NCBI GenBank assembly: GCA_035301485.1
Contig: DATGUF010000021.1
Span: forward strand, 1 to 64,000
Length of the DNA: 64,000 bases
Source: CALEAR01 sp035301485
Lineage (GTDB): Bacteria > Pseudomonadota > Gammaproteobacteria > Pseudomonadales > Alcanivoracaceae
Reading direction: 5' to 3'
The translations under genes and the position numbers were made by a program. Below, one piece after another: positions 25,443 through 35,260 of this stretch (positions are counted from its first letter, which is position 1; the number at the start of each line of letters is the position of its first letter). The notes beneath the pieces are model-generated. The model worked only from the letters and a program-made list of their open reading frames with translations, made no database searches and was not told the DNA's origin.

Positions 25443-28319
25443 TTACGCTGCAGAATTATTAACAAACCAACGGCGCCATACGGCGCCAACCTCTTGGCTT
25501 AATTCAATGAGATAAGCCTTTTCCAGAGGTGTCAGCACTTGTCCGAGCGCTGCGCGGTGAACGGCAGAGCGGTAGGCGAGATACGCCTCCCGTAATAGGC
25601 CGGCCTCATGAGCTGGCACTTGTTCTATCGTTGCTAAAACATCTAACAACCGTATGTTATCTGTATGCTGCGTTAACGCTGGGTAATCGAACGCCCAACG
25701 CAGCACACCATATTGCACCATAAATTCGACCTCAACGATACCTCCACGGCCAAATTTTAATGCTTCGCTACTATCAGTAGTTAAGTTAGCGTCGTGATGC
25801 TTGTACAATTTTTCACGCATGGCTAACACTTCCTGCTGCAGTGCCTGCAACGGGCGTTGTTGCCGTAGAACATTATCACGTATTTTGGCAAAACGCTGTT
25901 CTACTTCTACAACACCTGCCACCACTCGTGCTCTCGTTAATGCTTGGTGCTCCCACGTCCAGGCTTCTTCCTGCTGGTAGCGTTCAAATGCGTTTAATGT
26001 ACTCGCTAAAGGGCCCGCATTGCCAGAGGGCCGCAAGCGCATATCTACCTCATATAAACGCCCTTCCACCGTATGCGATGTCAGTATTTGCACGAGCATT
26101 TGGCACAACCGCGTGTAAAACTGCCCATTACTAACGGCATTGTCGCCGTTGGTCATAGCATTACTAGGCGCATCGTATAAAAACACAAGGTCTAAATCAG
26201 AATCAGGGCTAAGTTCCAACCCGCCTAATTTGCCATACGCCACCACCACGCATTGCATCCCTGCTGCATTGCCCTCCTCATCCGTCGGCAACCCATAGCG
26301 TAACGCAGTATCATGCCACGCCAAGAGCAATATTTGGTTGATCACCGCTTCTGCCAACCAGGCTAAGTAATCACTCACTTTCATGAGAGGCAACTGCTCT
26401 GAAGCCGCTTGTACGGTTACCCTCAACTGATGCACTTGTTTAAAGTGACGCACCACTTCTAATTGGCGTTGTACATCTTCCGCAGGCACGCGTAGCAATT
26501 GTTGGCGTAATTCATCTTGTAGTTGCGCAAGGGTTGGAAAGCTATAAAGGGCTGAAGCGTCGAGCAATTCCTCCATTAAGGCTGGATGCTGGGTAACCAG
26601 CGAGGCCACACTGGCGCTCATGCCAAACAATTTAACGATTTGGTTAATCACCCGCGGGTTTTCAGCAAGCAATTCCAAATGGTGCTGCCCTCGCGCTAGC
26701 AGTACATCAAGCAAACCCAACAAGGGCAATAATTGTTCTGCGCCCCCTCGGTGATAGCCCAAGGCTTCAAGCAACCGTGGCAGCACCGAGTCTAAGCTAT
26801 CGCTATAAAGGCGCCACTGCTCTGGCAAACCTTGCCGGAACGCCGCCAGCTGTTGCAGCACCTCTCCTGCTTCTTCCACGCCAAAGTTAGTAAGCACTTG
26901 CGCTGCCCGTTGTTTTGGCAGCTGCCCGCGCCACAGGGCAATAGTCTGTTGGTCGATGGAATCTTCTACATTACGTTCATCTTCTGGGGCTGCGATGACT
27001 TGCTGAAACTGATAGCGCACCTGTTCGCGGTAAAAGGAAAGTGCTGCCTCGCACTCGGCAACAGAAGTGAATCCTAAGGTAAAAGCCAGTCGCGCACGTT
27101 CTTCTTCTGCGCGAGGAAGCAGCTGTGTTTGTTGGTCTCGCCAAGCTTGAAGGCGATGCTCCATACGCCGCAAGAACACGTAAGCGGTAGTCAGCTCTTT
27201 AGCTACAGAGGGGCTAATTAAGCCTTGTTCCGCTAGCATTGGAAGCACGGCGAGCAAGTGCGCCGCTTGTAAGGCAAGTTCCTGGCCTCCGCGCACTAGC
27301 TGCTGCACTTGCACAATAAATTCAATTTCACGAATACCGCCGGCGCCTAATTTAATATCTTCATAACGGCCCTGTTGGCGCACTTCGCGCTCTATCAACT
27401 GCTTCATTTCTCGCAAAGAAGCCAACGCGCCGTAATCCAAATAACGACGAAACACAAACGGTTTCAGTGTTTCAATGAGGCGTTGGCCTGCCCTCACATC
27501 TCCGGCCACAGCACGTATTTTAATGAGTGCGTAACGTTCCCATTCGCGGCCTTGATGGCGATAGTAAGCAACGAGGCTTTCAAAACTAGAAGCCAATGCT
27601 CCTGCGCTACCCCAAGGGCGCAGCCGCATATCCACACGATAAACGAAGCCGTCTGCAGTTTGGCTATCCAATAAGCGAATGAGCGCCTGCCCAAGGCGAG
27701 TATAGAACTGCTGATAACTCAACGTAGCTAGCTCACCTTCTGTTTCATAGGCAAAAATAAGATCTATATCAGAAGAAAGGTTGAGTTCTTGCGCACCTAA
27801 TTTACCCATGGCAAAAATTACCAGTGGCTGAGAGGCTCCAGCTGCGTTTTTCGGTACGCCATAGCGTTGGCAGTAAAGAGCAAATAGGCGTTCTTGGCAC
27901 ACTGTTAAAATGCTATCGGCAAGCAAGCTAAGCTCATGCAGAGTTTCAGGCAAATCTGCTACGCCAGCAAGGTCACGCCAAATAATGCGGCACAGGTAGC
28001 GATGCCGAAAGGCACGCAATGGGGCCAACATGGCGGCATCATCTTGAAGAGGAGCCAGTGTGGCGGTTAATTCTTGCTGCAAAACCTGCGCACTGGGAGA
28101 TGGCTGTGCGGCTTGCTCTTCCAACCAAGCAAACAGAGCCGGCGTGCGCACACACTGTTCAAGTAAATACTCAGAACCCAACAGCACCGTGTTCCATTGC
28201 GCCAACAATGCTGGCGTAGCCTGCACTCCCACCTGGTGGAGCTGTGCCCAAGCCTGTTCTAGCGCTGGGGCCAACTCATGCGCTAGCGTTGCATTCACCT
28301 GCGGCGTTAATGGCTTCAC
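25443..28319 (-). CDS. glnE: Bifunctional glutamine synthetase adenylyltransferase/adenylyl-removing enzyme
   Basis: GlnE adds and removes AMP on glutamine synthetase in response to PII, matching enzyme activity to nitrogen supply. The 958-residue protein has two nucleotidyltransferase domains: the N-terminal deadenylylase site GKLGAQELNLSSDIDLIF and the C-terminal adenylylase site GKLGGLELSPDSDLDLVF. Each is followed by a RLRPWGSAGALA- or RLRPSGNAGPLA-type loop. Length is close to E. coli (946). It is probably the first gene of a minus-strand run glnE-ilvE-waaC-GT2. Confidence 0.97.
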   Translation of the reverse strand: MKPLTPQVNATLAHELAPALEQAWAQLHQVGVQATPALLAQWNTVLLGSEYLLEQCVRTPALFAWLEEQAAQPSPSAQVLQQELTATLAPLQDDAAMLAPLRAFRHRYLCRIIWRDLAGVADLPETLHELSLLADSILTVCQERLFALYCQRYGVPKNAAGASQPLVIFAMGKLGAQELNLSSDIDLIFAYETEGELATLSYQQFYTRLGQALIRLLDSQTADGFVYRVDMRLRPWGSAGALASSFESLVAYYRHQGREWERYALIKIRAVAGDVRAGQRLIETLKPFVFRRYLDYGALASLREMKQLIEREVRQQGRYEDIKLGAGGIREIEFIVQVQQLVRGGQELALQAAHLLAVLPMLAEQGLISPSVAKELTTAYVFLRRMEHRLQAWRDQQTQLLPRAEEERARLAFTLGFTSVAECEAALSFYREQVRYQFQQVIAAPEDERNVEDSIDQQTIALWRGQLPKQRAAQVLTNFGVEEAGEVLQQLAAFRQGLPEQWRLYSDSLDSVLPRLLEALGYHRGGAEQLLPLLGLLDVLLARGQHHLELLAENPRVINQIVKLFGMSASVASLVTQHPALMEELLDASALYSFPTLAQLQDELRQQLLRVPAEDVQRQLEVVRHFKQVHQLRVTVQAASEQLPLMKVSDYLAWLAEAVINQILLLAWHDTALRYGLPTDEEGNAAGMQCVVVAYGKLGGLELSPDSDLDLVFLYDAPSNAMTNGDNAVSNGQFYTRLCQMLVQILTSHTVEGRLYEVDMRLRPSGNAGPLASTLNAFERYQQEEAWTWEHQALTRARVVAGVVEVEQRFAKIRDNVLRQQRPLQALQQEVLAMREKLYKHHDANLTTDSSEALKFGRGGIVEVEFMVQYGVLRWAFDYPALTQHTDNIRLLDVLATIEQVPAHEAGLLREAYLAYRSAVHRAALGQVLTPLEKAYLIELSQEVGAVWRRWFVNNSAA

Positions 28320-28524
28320 AAACTTATCCCTTTATTCATTCCTCATGCCCCTTGCGCACCAATGGCTGTTTGGCCTCGTTTATATGGGTGTTTTTTACCG
28401 CACCATGCAGCCAACGATGCAGATGCAAGCTCGATAATACAACAGTCGTAAAGTTTCCCTCTATTTTGTAAGCAATTTATGGCAAAATGCTCACCATTAT
28501 TTGCAAGTAGCATGGGACCTACAC

Positions 28525-28553
28525 GTGAAAACAGCCACGGCCGGTTCTATACT
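28525..28553 (+). promoter_or_regulatory. Probable sigma-70 promoter of the DUF47-pit operon
   Basis: GTGAAA (28525-28530) and TATACT (28548-28553) are separated by 17 bases and lie 35 bases before the start codon. No clear Pho box (paired CTGTCAT repeats) was seen in the 269-base gap from glnE, which holds no other gene. Confidence 0.45.
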
Positions 28554-28588
28554 TAAGTTTTACAGCACAACTTGGAGCACTTCACACC

Positions 28589-29269
28589 ATGTCTATTGGT
28601 AATTCCATTGCTCGTTTATTTGGCCGTTCTCCCATCAGGCCTTTGCTACGCCATTACGAAACCGTGCATGCCAGCGTGGCCGAGCTAGAACCCTATTTTC
28701 AAGCCGCTATTGCTAACGATTGGGAAGAAGGTAGAGCGATACGTGAGCGCATTGTTGTACTCGAAAATGAAGCCGACGACATGAAGCGTGAATTTCGTTT
28801 AAACCTGCCTAAGCATCTGTTTTTGCACATGCCGAGAACCGACTTGCTCGAGTTAATGAGCATTCAAGACAGAGTTGCCAACAAATCGAAAGACATCACA
28901 GGTTTAATGCTTGGCCGCGAAATGTCCATACCTGAGCCCTTAGCGGAACCCATCTTGGCTTACATTCGCAGCACCATTAATACTTCGGCCCAAGCACGCA
29001 CAGCTTTAAACGAACTGGATGTGCTCATGGAAACCGGCTTCGCTAAGCGAGAAATTAAACTCATCGAAAACATGGTGGAAGTGCTTGATGACATCGAAGG
29101 TGAAACCGACGATTTACAGGTGCAAGTGCGCTCCATTCTATTTGGTATTGAAAAAGAACTGCACCCCGTGGATGTGATGTTCTTATACAAGATCATTGAA
29201 TGGATCGGCGAACTATCAGACCGAGCCCACAAAGTGGGCGGTTATTTACACCGTCTCGTTGCACGCTAA
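28589..29269 (+). CDS. TIGR00153/DUF47 family PhoU-like protein
   Basis: This 226-residue all-helical protein belongs to the DUF47 family, distant relatives of PhoU that are nearly always encoded beside Pit-type phosphate transporters and are thought to control them. The matches are LEPYFQAAIANDWEEG, RLNLPKHLFLHMPRTDLLELM and the C-terminal KIIEWIGELSDRAHKVGGYL (quoted in part as IIEWIGELSDRAHKVG). It lies 16 bases before pit, which supports a joint role. Confidence 0.88.
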   Translation: MSIGNSIARLFGRSPIRPLLRHYETVHASVAELEPYFQAAIANDWEEGRAIRERIVVLENEADDMKREFRLNLPKHLFLHMPRTDLLELMSIQDRVANKSKDITGLMLGREMSIPEPLAEPILAYIRSTINTSAQARTALNELDVLMETGFAKREIKLIENMVEVLDDIEGETDDLQVQVRSILFGIEKELHPVDVMFLYKIIEWIGELSDRAHKVGGYLHRLVAR

Positions 29270-29285
29270 TCACCGGAGATAACCA

Positions 29286-30545
29286 ATGGAATTTATCGTA
29301 GCTCACGGTACGCTTATCCTATTGCTTGCCTGTGCATTTGGTTTTTTTATGGCTTGGGGCATCGGTGCTAACGACGTGGCTAACGCCATGGGCACCTCGG
29401 TGGGTTCAGGCGTATTAACAATCAAACAGGCCATTATCGTGGCCATGATTTTTGAATTCTTAGGCGCATACTTAGCGGGTGGGGAGGTGACCCAAACCGT
29501 AAGGTCGGGCATTGTGGACAGCAGCGTGCTAGAAAATACCCCGCATTTGCTGGTGTACGGCATGCTTTCCACCCTTCTTGGTACTGCTGTTTGGCTCACC
29601 ATTGCCTCAGCTAAAGGTTGGCCCGTATCCACCACCCACACTGTTATTGGGGCCATTATCGGGTTTGCCGCTGTAGGTATCGGTGTAGATGCGGTGCAGT
29701 GGAGCAAAATTTGGAACATTGTTGGTGGCTGGGTACTTTCACCCGTCCTTGCAGGTGTTGTTTCTTATACGCTATTCCGCAGTGTACAAATACTCATCCT
29801 CGACACACCTGACCCGTTCGTACAAGCCAAGCGCTACGTGCCCATCTATCTCTTCTTAACCGGTTTCATGGTGTCCATGGTGACTTTCATGAAAGGGTTA
29901 AAACACGTTGGTTTAAACCTTTCTCCCTTAGCCAGTGTTGGCTTTGCCGTACTCACCGGTGTTCTCATCACACTCATCGGTAAAATGCTACTAGCTAAAA
30001 TTGAACCAAGCCCCGATCAAGATCGTCGTTTCCGGTTCGCTAGCACAGAGCGCTTGTTCGGCGTATTGATGATTTTTACCGCTTGTTCCATGGCTTTTGC
30101 TCATGGTTCCAACGACGTATCCAATGCGGTGGGGCCTCTCGCTGCCATTTATAGCGTAATTGCTGACGGCAGTGTGAATTCAAGCACCCGAGTACCTAGC
30201 TGGATTTTACTGCTAGGTGGTGTTGGTATTGTGGCGGGGCTCGCCATGTTCGGCCGCCGTGTGATGCACACCATTGGTAAAAAGATTACCGAACTAACAC
30301 CTAGCCGTGGTTTTGCTGCTGAATTAGGCGCCGCTTCTACAGTTGTGTTAGCCACTGGTACGGGCTTGCCCGTTTCCACCACCCACACCTTAGTAGGTGC
30401 TATCTTAGGTGTAGGCTTTGCGCGTGGTATCGGTGCTATCGACCTACGCGTTGTTCGTGGTATTTTCGCCTCCTGGTTTGTTACCTTGCCAGCGGGTGCG
30501 TTTTTCTCCACGATCTTCTTCTTTTTGTTCATCGCATTGTTTTAG
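29286..30545 (+). CDS. pit: Low-affinity inorganic phosphate transporter (Pit family)
   Basis: Pit proteins import metal-phosphate complexes, driven by protons, through the inner membrane. The 419-residue protein is rich in transmembrane segments and shows the inverted duplicated family signatures: GANDVANAMGTSVGSG and STTHTVIGAIIG in the first half, HGSNDVSNAVGPLA and STTHTLVGAILG in the second. A short Shine-Dalgarno (CCGGAGA) precedes the ATG. It is cotranscribed with the DUF47 gene. Confidence 0.94.
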   Translation: MEFIVAHGTLILLLACAFGFFMAWGIGANDVANAMGTSVGSGVLTIKQAIIVAMIFEFLGAYLAGGEVTQTVRSGIVDSSVLENTPHLLVYGMLSTLLGTAVWLTIASAKGWPVSTTHTVIGAIIGFAAVGIGVDAVQWSKIWNIVGGWVLSPVLAGVVSYTLFRSVQILILDTPDPFVQAKRYVPIYLFLTGFMVSMVTFMKGLKHVGLNLSPLASVGFAVLTGVLITLIGKMLLAKIEPSPDQDRRFRFASTERLFGVLMIFTACSMAFAHGSNDVSNAVGPLAAIYSVIADGSVNSSTRVPSWILLLGGVGIVAGLAMFGRRVMHTIGKKITELTPSRGFAAELGAASTVVLATGTGLPVSTTHTLVGAILGVGFARGIGAIDLRVVRGIFASWFVTLPAGAFFSTIFFFLFIALF

Positions 30546-30600
30546 CAATAGGGCCTATTATTGTTATCTCCCATCATCAATATGAAGCAACGAGACGGCT

Positions 30601-31899
30601 ATGGCGTTAGAGCAACATTACGTAGATTGGTTTAGGCACTCCGCGCCCTACATTAATGCGCACCGTGGCAAAACCTTTGTGGTGATGGTGCCTGGCAAGG
30701 CCATCGCGGCGGATAACCTCGTGCACACAGTGCACGATCTCGCCTTGCTTAACAGCCTCGGCATTCGCTTGGTGTTGGTGTTTGGTGCGAGGGATCAAAT
30801 TAGCCAACAGCTTGCCTCTGCCGGCTTACAAAGTGAGTTTGATGGCGCCACGCGCATCACCGATGCAGACACACTCAATGTTGTAATCAGCGAGGTAGGG
30901 AAAATTCGTGCGCAAATAGAAGGGTTGTTCTCTTCGAGTTTGCCGAATTCCCCCATGTACAACGCTAGCATTCACATTAGCTCTGGTAACTTTGTGGTGG
31001 CACGCCCCATTGGCGTGCGTAATGGCAAAGATTACCAATATACAGGCACAGTGCGGCGAGTGGCAGCGGCTGATATTCAGCAGCTACTAGCCCTAAATCA
31101 CATCGTTCTCTTGCACTCAGTGGCAGGCTCGCCTACCGGCGAGCTTTTCAATATTAATGCTGAAGAAGTAGCCGCGGCAGCAGCTACTGCACTGCAAGCT
31201 GACAAAATCATTTATTTCACAAACCGTCCTTTGCTTGACGAACAAGGCCAGTTGATACGCGAGCTCACCACTTCAGCAGCACGCCAGTGGCCGCTAGAGG
31301 ATGTGCATAGCCGCGAACAATTACTCGCCGCTATTCACGCCACCGAGCAAGGGGTAACACGCGCGCATTTAATTGATTACAACATCCCAGGCGCCCTATT
31401 GCGTGAACTGTTCACCCATGATGGGTGCGGCACTTTGGTGAGCACCGAGCACTACGAAACACTGCGCGAGGCCACCATTGATGATGTGGGCGGCATTTTG
31501 AAACTCATTCGCCCATTAGAAAAAGCCGGCACACTCGTGCGCCGTTCACGCGAGCGATTGGAAAATGAGATTTCTCAATTCACCATCCTTGAGCGAGACG
31601 GCATGGTGGTAGGCTGTGCGGCACTCTACCCCTTTGGTAACAAACAAGCGGGCGAGCTCGCTTGCTTGGCTATCCACCCTGATTATCGCAAAGCAGACCG
31701 CGGCCAGAAGTTGCTCAGTTTTATTGAAAAAACGGCGCGCCAACAAGGCTTGCAGTATTTGTTTACGCTTACCACACAAACAGCCCATTGGTTTTTACAA
31801 CAAGGCTTTGAACCTGTGCCTGTAAGTGCTTTACCTGATGATCGACAGGCACTTTATAACTTTCAACGTAACTCCAAAGTATTTCGCAAAACTCTCTGA
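30601..31899 (+). CDS. argA: N-acetylglutamate synthase ArgA
   Basis: ArgA catalyses the first step of arginine synthesis, acetylating glutamate with acetyl-CoA, and is usually inhibited by arginine. The 432-residue protein has an N-terminal amino acid kinase-like domain (FVVMVPGKAIAADN, VLVFGARDQISQQL) that binds the inhibitor, and a C-terminal GNAT domain from about residue 290 (EATIDDVGGILKLI, LACLAIHPDYRKADRGQKLL). Length matches classical ArgA. It lies 55 bases after pit and 9 bases before ilvD. Confidence 0.95.
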   Translation: MALEQHYVDWFRHSAPYINAHRGKTFVVMVPGKAIAADNLVHTVHDLALLNSLGIRLVLVFGARDQISQQLASAGLQSEFDGATRITDADTLNVVISEVGKIRAQIEGLFSSSLPNSPMYNASIHISSGNFVVARPIGVRNGKDYQYTGTVRRVAAADIQQLLALNHIVLLHSVAGSPTGELFNINAEEVAAAAATALQADKIIYFTNRPLLDEQGQLIRELTTSAARQWPLEDVHSREQLLAAIHATEQGVTRAHLIDYNIPGALLRELFTHDGCGTLVSTEHYETLREATIDDVGGILKLIRPLEKAGTLVRRSRERLENEISQFTILERDGMVVGCAALYPFGNKQAGELACLAIHPDYRKADRGQKLLSFIEKTARQQGLQYLFTLTTQTAHWFLQQGFEPVPVSALPDDRQALYNFQRNSKVFRKTL

Positions 31900-31908
31900 G
31901 GTTTTTTC

Positions 31909-33759
31909 ATGTCTAACTATCGTTCTAAAACATCTACACACGGCCGCAACATGGCTGGTGCACGCGCATTATGGCGCGCCACAGGTATGAAAGATGACGA
32001 TTTTGGCAAACCTATTATTGCCATCGCCAACTCTTTTACTCAGTTCGTGCCTGGCCATGTTCACTTAAAAGATTTAGGCCAGTTAGTCGCCCGTGAAATT
32101 GAGCAAGCAGGCGGTGTAGCAAAAGAATTTAACACCATTGCGGTAGATGACGGCATCGCTATGGGCCACGACGGCATGCTGTATTCATTGCCTAGCCGTG
32201 AAATTATTGCAGACAGTATTGAATACATGGTGAATGCGCACTGCGCCGATGCCATTGTGTGCATTTCGAACTGCGACAAAATCACCCCAGGCATGCTCTT
32301 GGCCTCGTTGCGCTTAAACGTTCCCGTGGTGTTTGTATCTGGCGGCCCCATGGAAGCCGGTAAAACAGCACTCGCCGAAAACAAGCTCGACTTAGTAGAT
32401 GCCATGGTTATTGCGGCAGATGATAGCGCGACAGATGAAGAAGTAGCTGAATACGAACGCAGCGCCTGCCCTACTTGTGGTTCCTGCTCAGGCATGTTCA
32501 CTGCTAACTCCATGAACTGCTTAACCGAAGCGCTTGGTTTAGCTTTGCCGGGCAACGGTTCTTTATTGGCCACCCACGCAGACCGCGAAGCACTATTTAA
32601 GCAAGCCGGCCGCACCATCGTAGAGATCACCAAACGCTACTACGAAGACAACGATGATTCTGTGCTGCCCCGTAGCATCGCTAACTTCAAGGCTTTCGAG
32701 AACGCCATGGTGCTTGATATCGCCATGGGCGGCTCTACCAACACCGTTTTGCACTTACTGGCCGCCGCCATTGAAGGTGAAGTACCTTTCACCATGGACG
32801 ACATGGATAGGCTGTCTCGTTCTGTGCCCTGTTTAGCTAAGCTTGCACCGGCTACACAATCTTTCCACATGGAAGACTTCCACCGCGCAGGAGGAGTACT
32901 TAACGTATTAGCGGAGCTCGATAAGGGTGGCTTAATTCATCGCGACAACCCCACTGTCTTTGCCCCCACCATTGGTGATGCTATCGATGCTCACAACCTT
33001 ACTGGCAATGCCACTGAAGCCGCTCGCCATATGTATAGCGCTGGCCCAGCAGGTATTCCTACTCAAACAGCGTTTAGCCAAGACACTCGTTGGCCCTCTT
33101 TAGATACTGACCGTGAAAATGGCTGTATCCGCAGCATCGAACATGCCTACAGTAAAGATGGTGGTTTAGCGGTGCTGTACGGCAATATCGCCGAGCGTGG
33201 TTGCATCGTGAAGACCGCAGGGGTGGACGACTCTATCCTTACTTTCACAGGCCGAGCGCGTGTGTTTGAAAGCCAAGATTCTGCCGTGCGCGCTATTTTA
33301 TCTGACAGCATTGTCGCCGGCGATGTGGTGGTAATTCGCTATGAAGGCCCGAAAGGCGGCCCAGGCATGCAAGAAATGCTTTACCCCACCAGTTACCTGA
33401 AATCTAAAGGGTTAGGTGCCAAGTGTGCGCTACTCACGGATGGACGTTTCTCTGGTGGTACCAGTGGCTTATCCATTGGCCACGCTTCGCCTGAAGCAGC
33501 TGAAGGCGGCAACATTGCCCTAGTACAAGAGGGTGATACCATCGAAATCGACATCCCCCAACGCAGCATTAAGTTGGCTATTAGTGATGAAGAACTCGCC
33601 GCCCGCCGCGAAAAAATGGAAGCTCGCGGCAACTTAGCGTGGCAGCCCACAGAAATGCGCCAGCGCCGTGTATCGGCAGCTTTACAAGCTTACGCAGCCT
33701 TAACCACCAGCGCTGACAAAGGCGCCGCACGTGATGTGACACAACTACGCCGCGGATAA
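31909..33759 (+). CDS. ilvD: Dihydroxy-acid dehydratase
   Basis: IlvD dehydrates 2,3-dihydroxy acids to the keto acids that IlvE aminates, so it is in the same pathway as ilvE at 24474. The 616-residue protein shows the Fe-S and Mg2+ ligands in CISNCDKITPGML and CPTCGSCSGMFTANSMNC, and FSGGTSGLSIGHASPEAAEGG (quoted in part). Length equals the E. coli enzyme. It starts 9 bases after argA, with GAGG overlapping the argA stop as Shine-Dalgarno, and ends at a strong terminator. Confidence 0.98.
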   Translation: MSNYRSKTSTHGRNMAGARALWRATGMKDDDFGKPIIAIANSFTQFVPGHVHLKDLGQLVAREIEQAGGVAKEFNTIAVDDGIAMGHDGMLYSLPSREIIADSIEYMVNAHCADAIVCISNCDKITPGMLLASLRLNVPVVFVSGGPMEAGKTALAENKLDLVDAMVIAADDSATDEEVAEYERSACPTCGSCSGMFTANSMNCLTEALGLALPGNGSLLATHADREALFKQAGRTIVEITKRYYEDNDDSVLPRSIANFKAFENAMVLDIAMGGSTNTVLHLLAAAIEGEVPFTMDDMDRLSRSVPCLAKLAPATQSFHMEDFHRAGGVLNVLAELDKGGLIHRDNPTVFAPTIGDAIDAHNLTGNATEAARHMYSAGPAGIPTQTAFSQDTRWPSLDTDRENGCIRSIEHAYSKDGGLAVLYGNIAERGCIVKTAGVDDSILTFTGRARVFESQDSAVRAILSDSIVAGDVVVIRYEGPKGGPGMQEMLYPTSYLKSKGLGAKCALLTDGRFSGGTSGLSIGHASPEAAEGGNIALVQEGDTIEIDIPQRSIKLAISDEELAARREKMEARGNLAWQPTEMRQRRVSAALQAYAALTTSADKGAARDVTQLRRG

Positions 33760-33767
33760 TGCTTTTA

Positions 33768-33805
33768 CCCCGCCTGCCACCCTAGAGGAGGCAAGCGGGG
33801 TTTTT
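33768..33805 (+). terminator. Intrinsic terminator after ilvD
   Basis: CCCCGC (33768-33773) pairs with GCGGGG (33795-33800), and TGCC with GGCA extends the stem; five T follow. It separates the argA-ilvD run from the MAPEG gene. Confidence 0.85.
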
Positions 33806-33871
33806 AAAGCCGTGCCTTTGACATTGAAAACTGGCATCCTCACAGATTCAAATAATAACAGGAGCCTCTCC

Positions 33872-34258
33872 ATGACAACTGCTTACTGGTGCGCACTAGC
33901 CGCCATTTTCTTACCGTATCTCTTCACCATGTTCGCCAAGCTAGGCGGTGGTTTTAAACTCAGCCACAACCACAACCCGCGCGAGTTTTTAAACACGCTA
34001 AGCGGCCGTAGCCAGCGCGCAAACTGGGCTCAGCAAAACAGCTTTGAAGTAACACCTGGCTTTTTAGCCGCTGTTATTATTGCGCAAACGCTGGGCACCA
34101 TGGACCAAAACACCATCAATATGTTAGCGCTCACTTTTGTGCTATCCCGCTTAGCCTATGGCCTTTGCTACATTTTAGATGTCGCTTTACTAAGATCTAT
34201 TGTGTGGTTCATCGGCATGGCCACCATCATTGCTCTCTTTGTAGGCAGCGCCGCTTAA
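33872..34258 (+). CDS. MAPEG-family integral membrane protein
   Basis: This 128-residue protein has about four transmembrane segments (WCALAAIFLPYLFTMFA, TPGFLAAVIIAQTLG, NMLALTFVLSRLAYGLCYILD, and a last IVWFIGMATIIALFVG), the topology of the MAPEG family. NPREFLNTLSGRSQRANWAQQNSFE and RLAYGLCYILD are the recognisable family parts. Members act as glutathione transferases or peroxidases in membranes, but most bacterial ones are untested. The ATG at 33872 is preferred to an in-frame upstream start because CAGGAG lies just before it. The next gene begins 3 bases after the stop, so the two are surely cotranscribed. Confidence 0.85.
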   Translation: MTTAYWCALAAIFLPYLFTMFAKLGGGFKLSHNHNPREFLNTLSGRSQRANWAQQNSFEVTPGFLAAVIIAQTLGTMDQNTINMLALTFVLSRLAYGLCYILDVALLRSIVWFIGMATIIALFVGSAA

Positions 34259-34261
34259 ACC

Positions 34262-35260
34262 GTGCCACCTCGCCACAACATCAACGTTTGGCGTTGTGGC
34301 AGCTTCCACTGCTCCGCCGACGACAATATCCTAGCAGCCGGCCAGCGTGCCGGTTTTGGTTTGCCCAACGCTTGCCGTAACGGCAACTGCGAGCGCTGCA
34401 TGGGTGAGTTGTTGGTGGGTAGTGTACAACACAGTAAAACCGGTCAAATTACTCGCGCCGGCGAGCAGAATGCAGCCCGAGTGTTATACTGTGTGGCCCA
34501 TGCATTAGAGGACTGTGAGATCAAGGTGCCAAACACAACTGCCCCCGGACAATTCCCCATCGTTACCAAAGCTTGCCAAGTGGTTGAAGTGAAGCGTTTG
34601 AGCGCATATATCAGCCAAGTTTTGCTGCAACTTCCCGCGGGTAAAAAAATTGAGTGGTACCCTGGGCAATACCTGATGCTACTGATCGACGGTCAAGAAT
34701 ATGCCTTCTCCATTGCCAATGCGCCAGTGGAACGCCAGGTAGAGTTGCACATTCGCCACGGCGTGGAAAACGTCAGCGCGCAGAAAATCATGGGTTACCT
34801 ACACGAAAACAGCACCGTGCGCGTTAAGCTACCCATGGGCACACGACACCTTGGTGCACTCAACGATCAGCAACGTCCGTTATGGTTAATTTGTGGCTCC
34901 ACAGGTTTTGCCCAAGCCAAAGCTATGGTGGAAGGGGCTATTGAGCAAAAACGTGAGATACACCTGTTTTGGGGCGCACGGCAAGCAGAAGAGCTGTACC
35001 TCCACGAACTTGCACAGGAATGGGCAAGCAAGGGCGTTCTCACCTACACAGCCGTGTTGTCTGATGAATATGTGGAAGGGTTTGCAGAAGGGTTGGTGCA
35101 TGAGGCTGTGCTAGCTACGCCTGTACCAGCTGAACAGCCTCAATGCTTAATTGCCGGCTCCCCCGCCATGGCGTGGGCCGTTTTCGATGCACTTACTGCT
35201 GCGGGGGGTGACCCTCAGCTTCTACATTCGGATGTGTTTGATTACGCGCCTCGTGGTTAG
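34262..35260 (+). CDS. 2Fe-2S ferredoxin plus FAD/NAD(P)H reductase (phenol hydroxylase reductase-type)
   Basis: The 332-residue protein begins with a plant-type [2Fe-2S] ferredoxin domain (cysteines C38, C43, C46 and C77), followed by an FAD-binding domain with the EYAFSIAN motif (an RxYS variant) and an NAD(P)H-binding domain with LICGSTGFAQAKAMVE. This is the layout of electron-transfer components of oxygenases and of CDP-6-deoxy-glucoseen reductase-like proteins. The start codon is GTG, 3 bases after the MAPEG gene. No oxygenase is encoded beside it, so its partner is unknown. Its 3' end overlaps the convergent hemY by 68 bases. Confidence 0.85.
   Translation: MPPRHNINVWRCGSFHCSADDNILAAGQRAGFGLPNACRNGNCERCMGELLVGSVQHSKTGQITRAGEQNAARVLYCVAHALEDCEIKVPNTTAPGQFPIVTKACQVVEVKRLSAYISQVLLQLPAGKKIEWYPGQYLMLLIDGQEYAFSIANAPVERQVELHIRHGVENVSAQKIMGYLHENSTVRVKLPMGTRHLGALNDQQRPLWLICGSTGFAQAKAMVEGAIEQKREIHLFWGARQAEELYLHELAQEWASKGVLTYTAVLSDEYVEGFAEGLVHEAVLATPVPAEQPQCLIAGSPAMAWAVFDALTAAGGDPQLLHSDVFDYAPRG

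Noticed and set aside
32061..32633. A 190-codon minus-strand frame inside ilvD
   Set aside because: It lies wholly within ilvD on the other strand and shows no recognisable domain.
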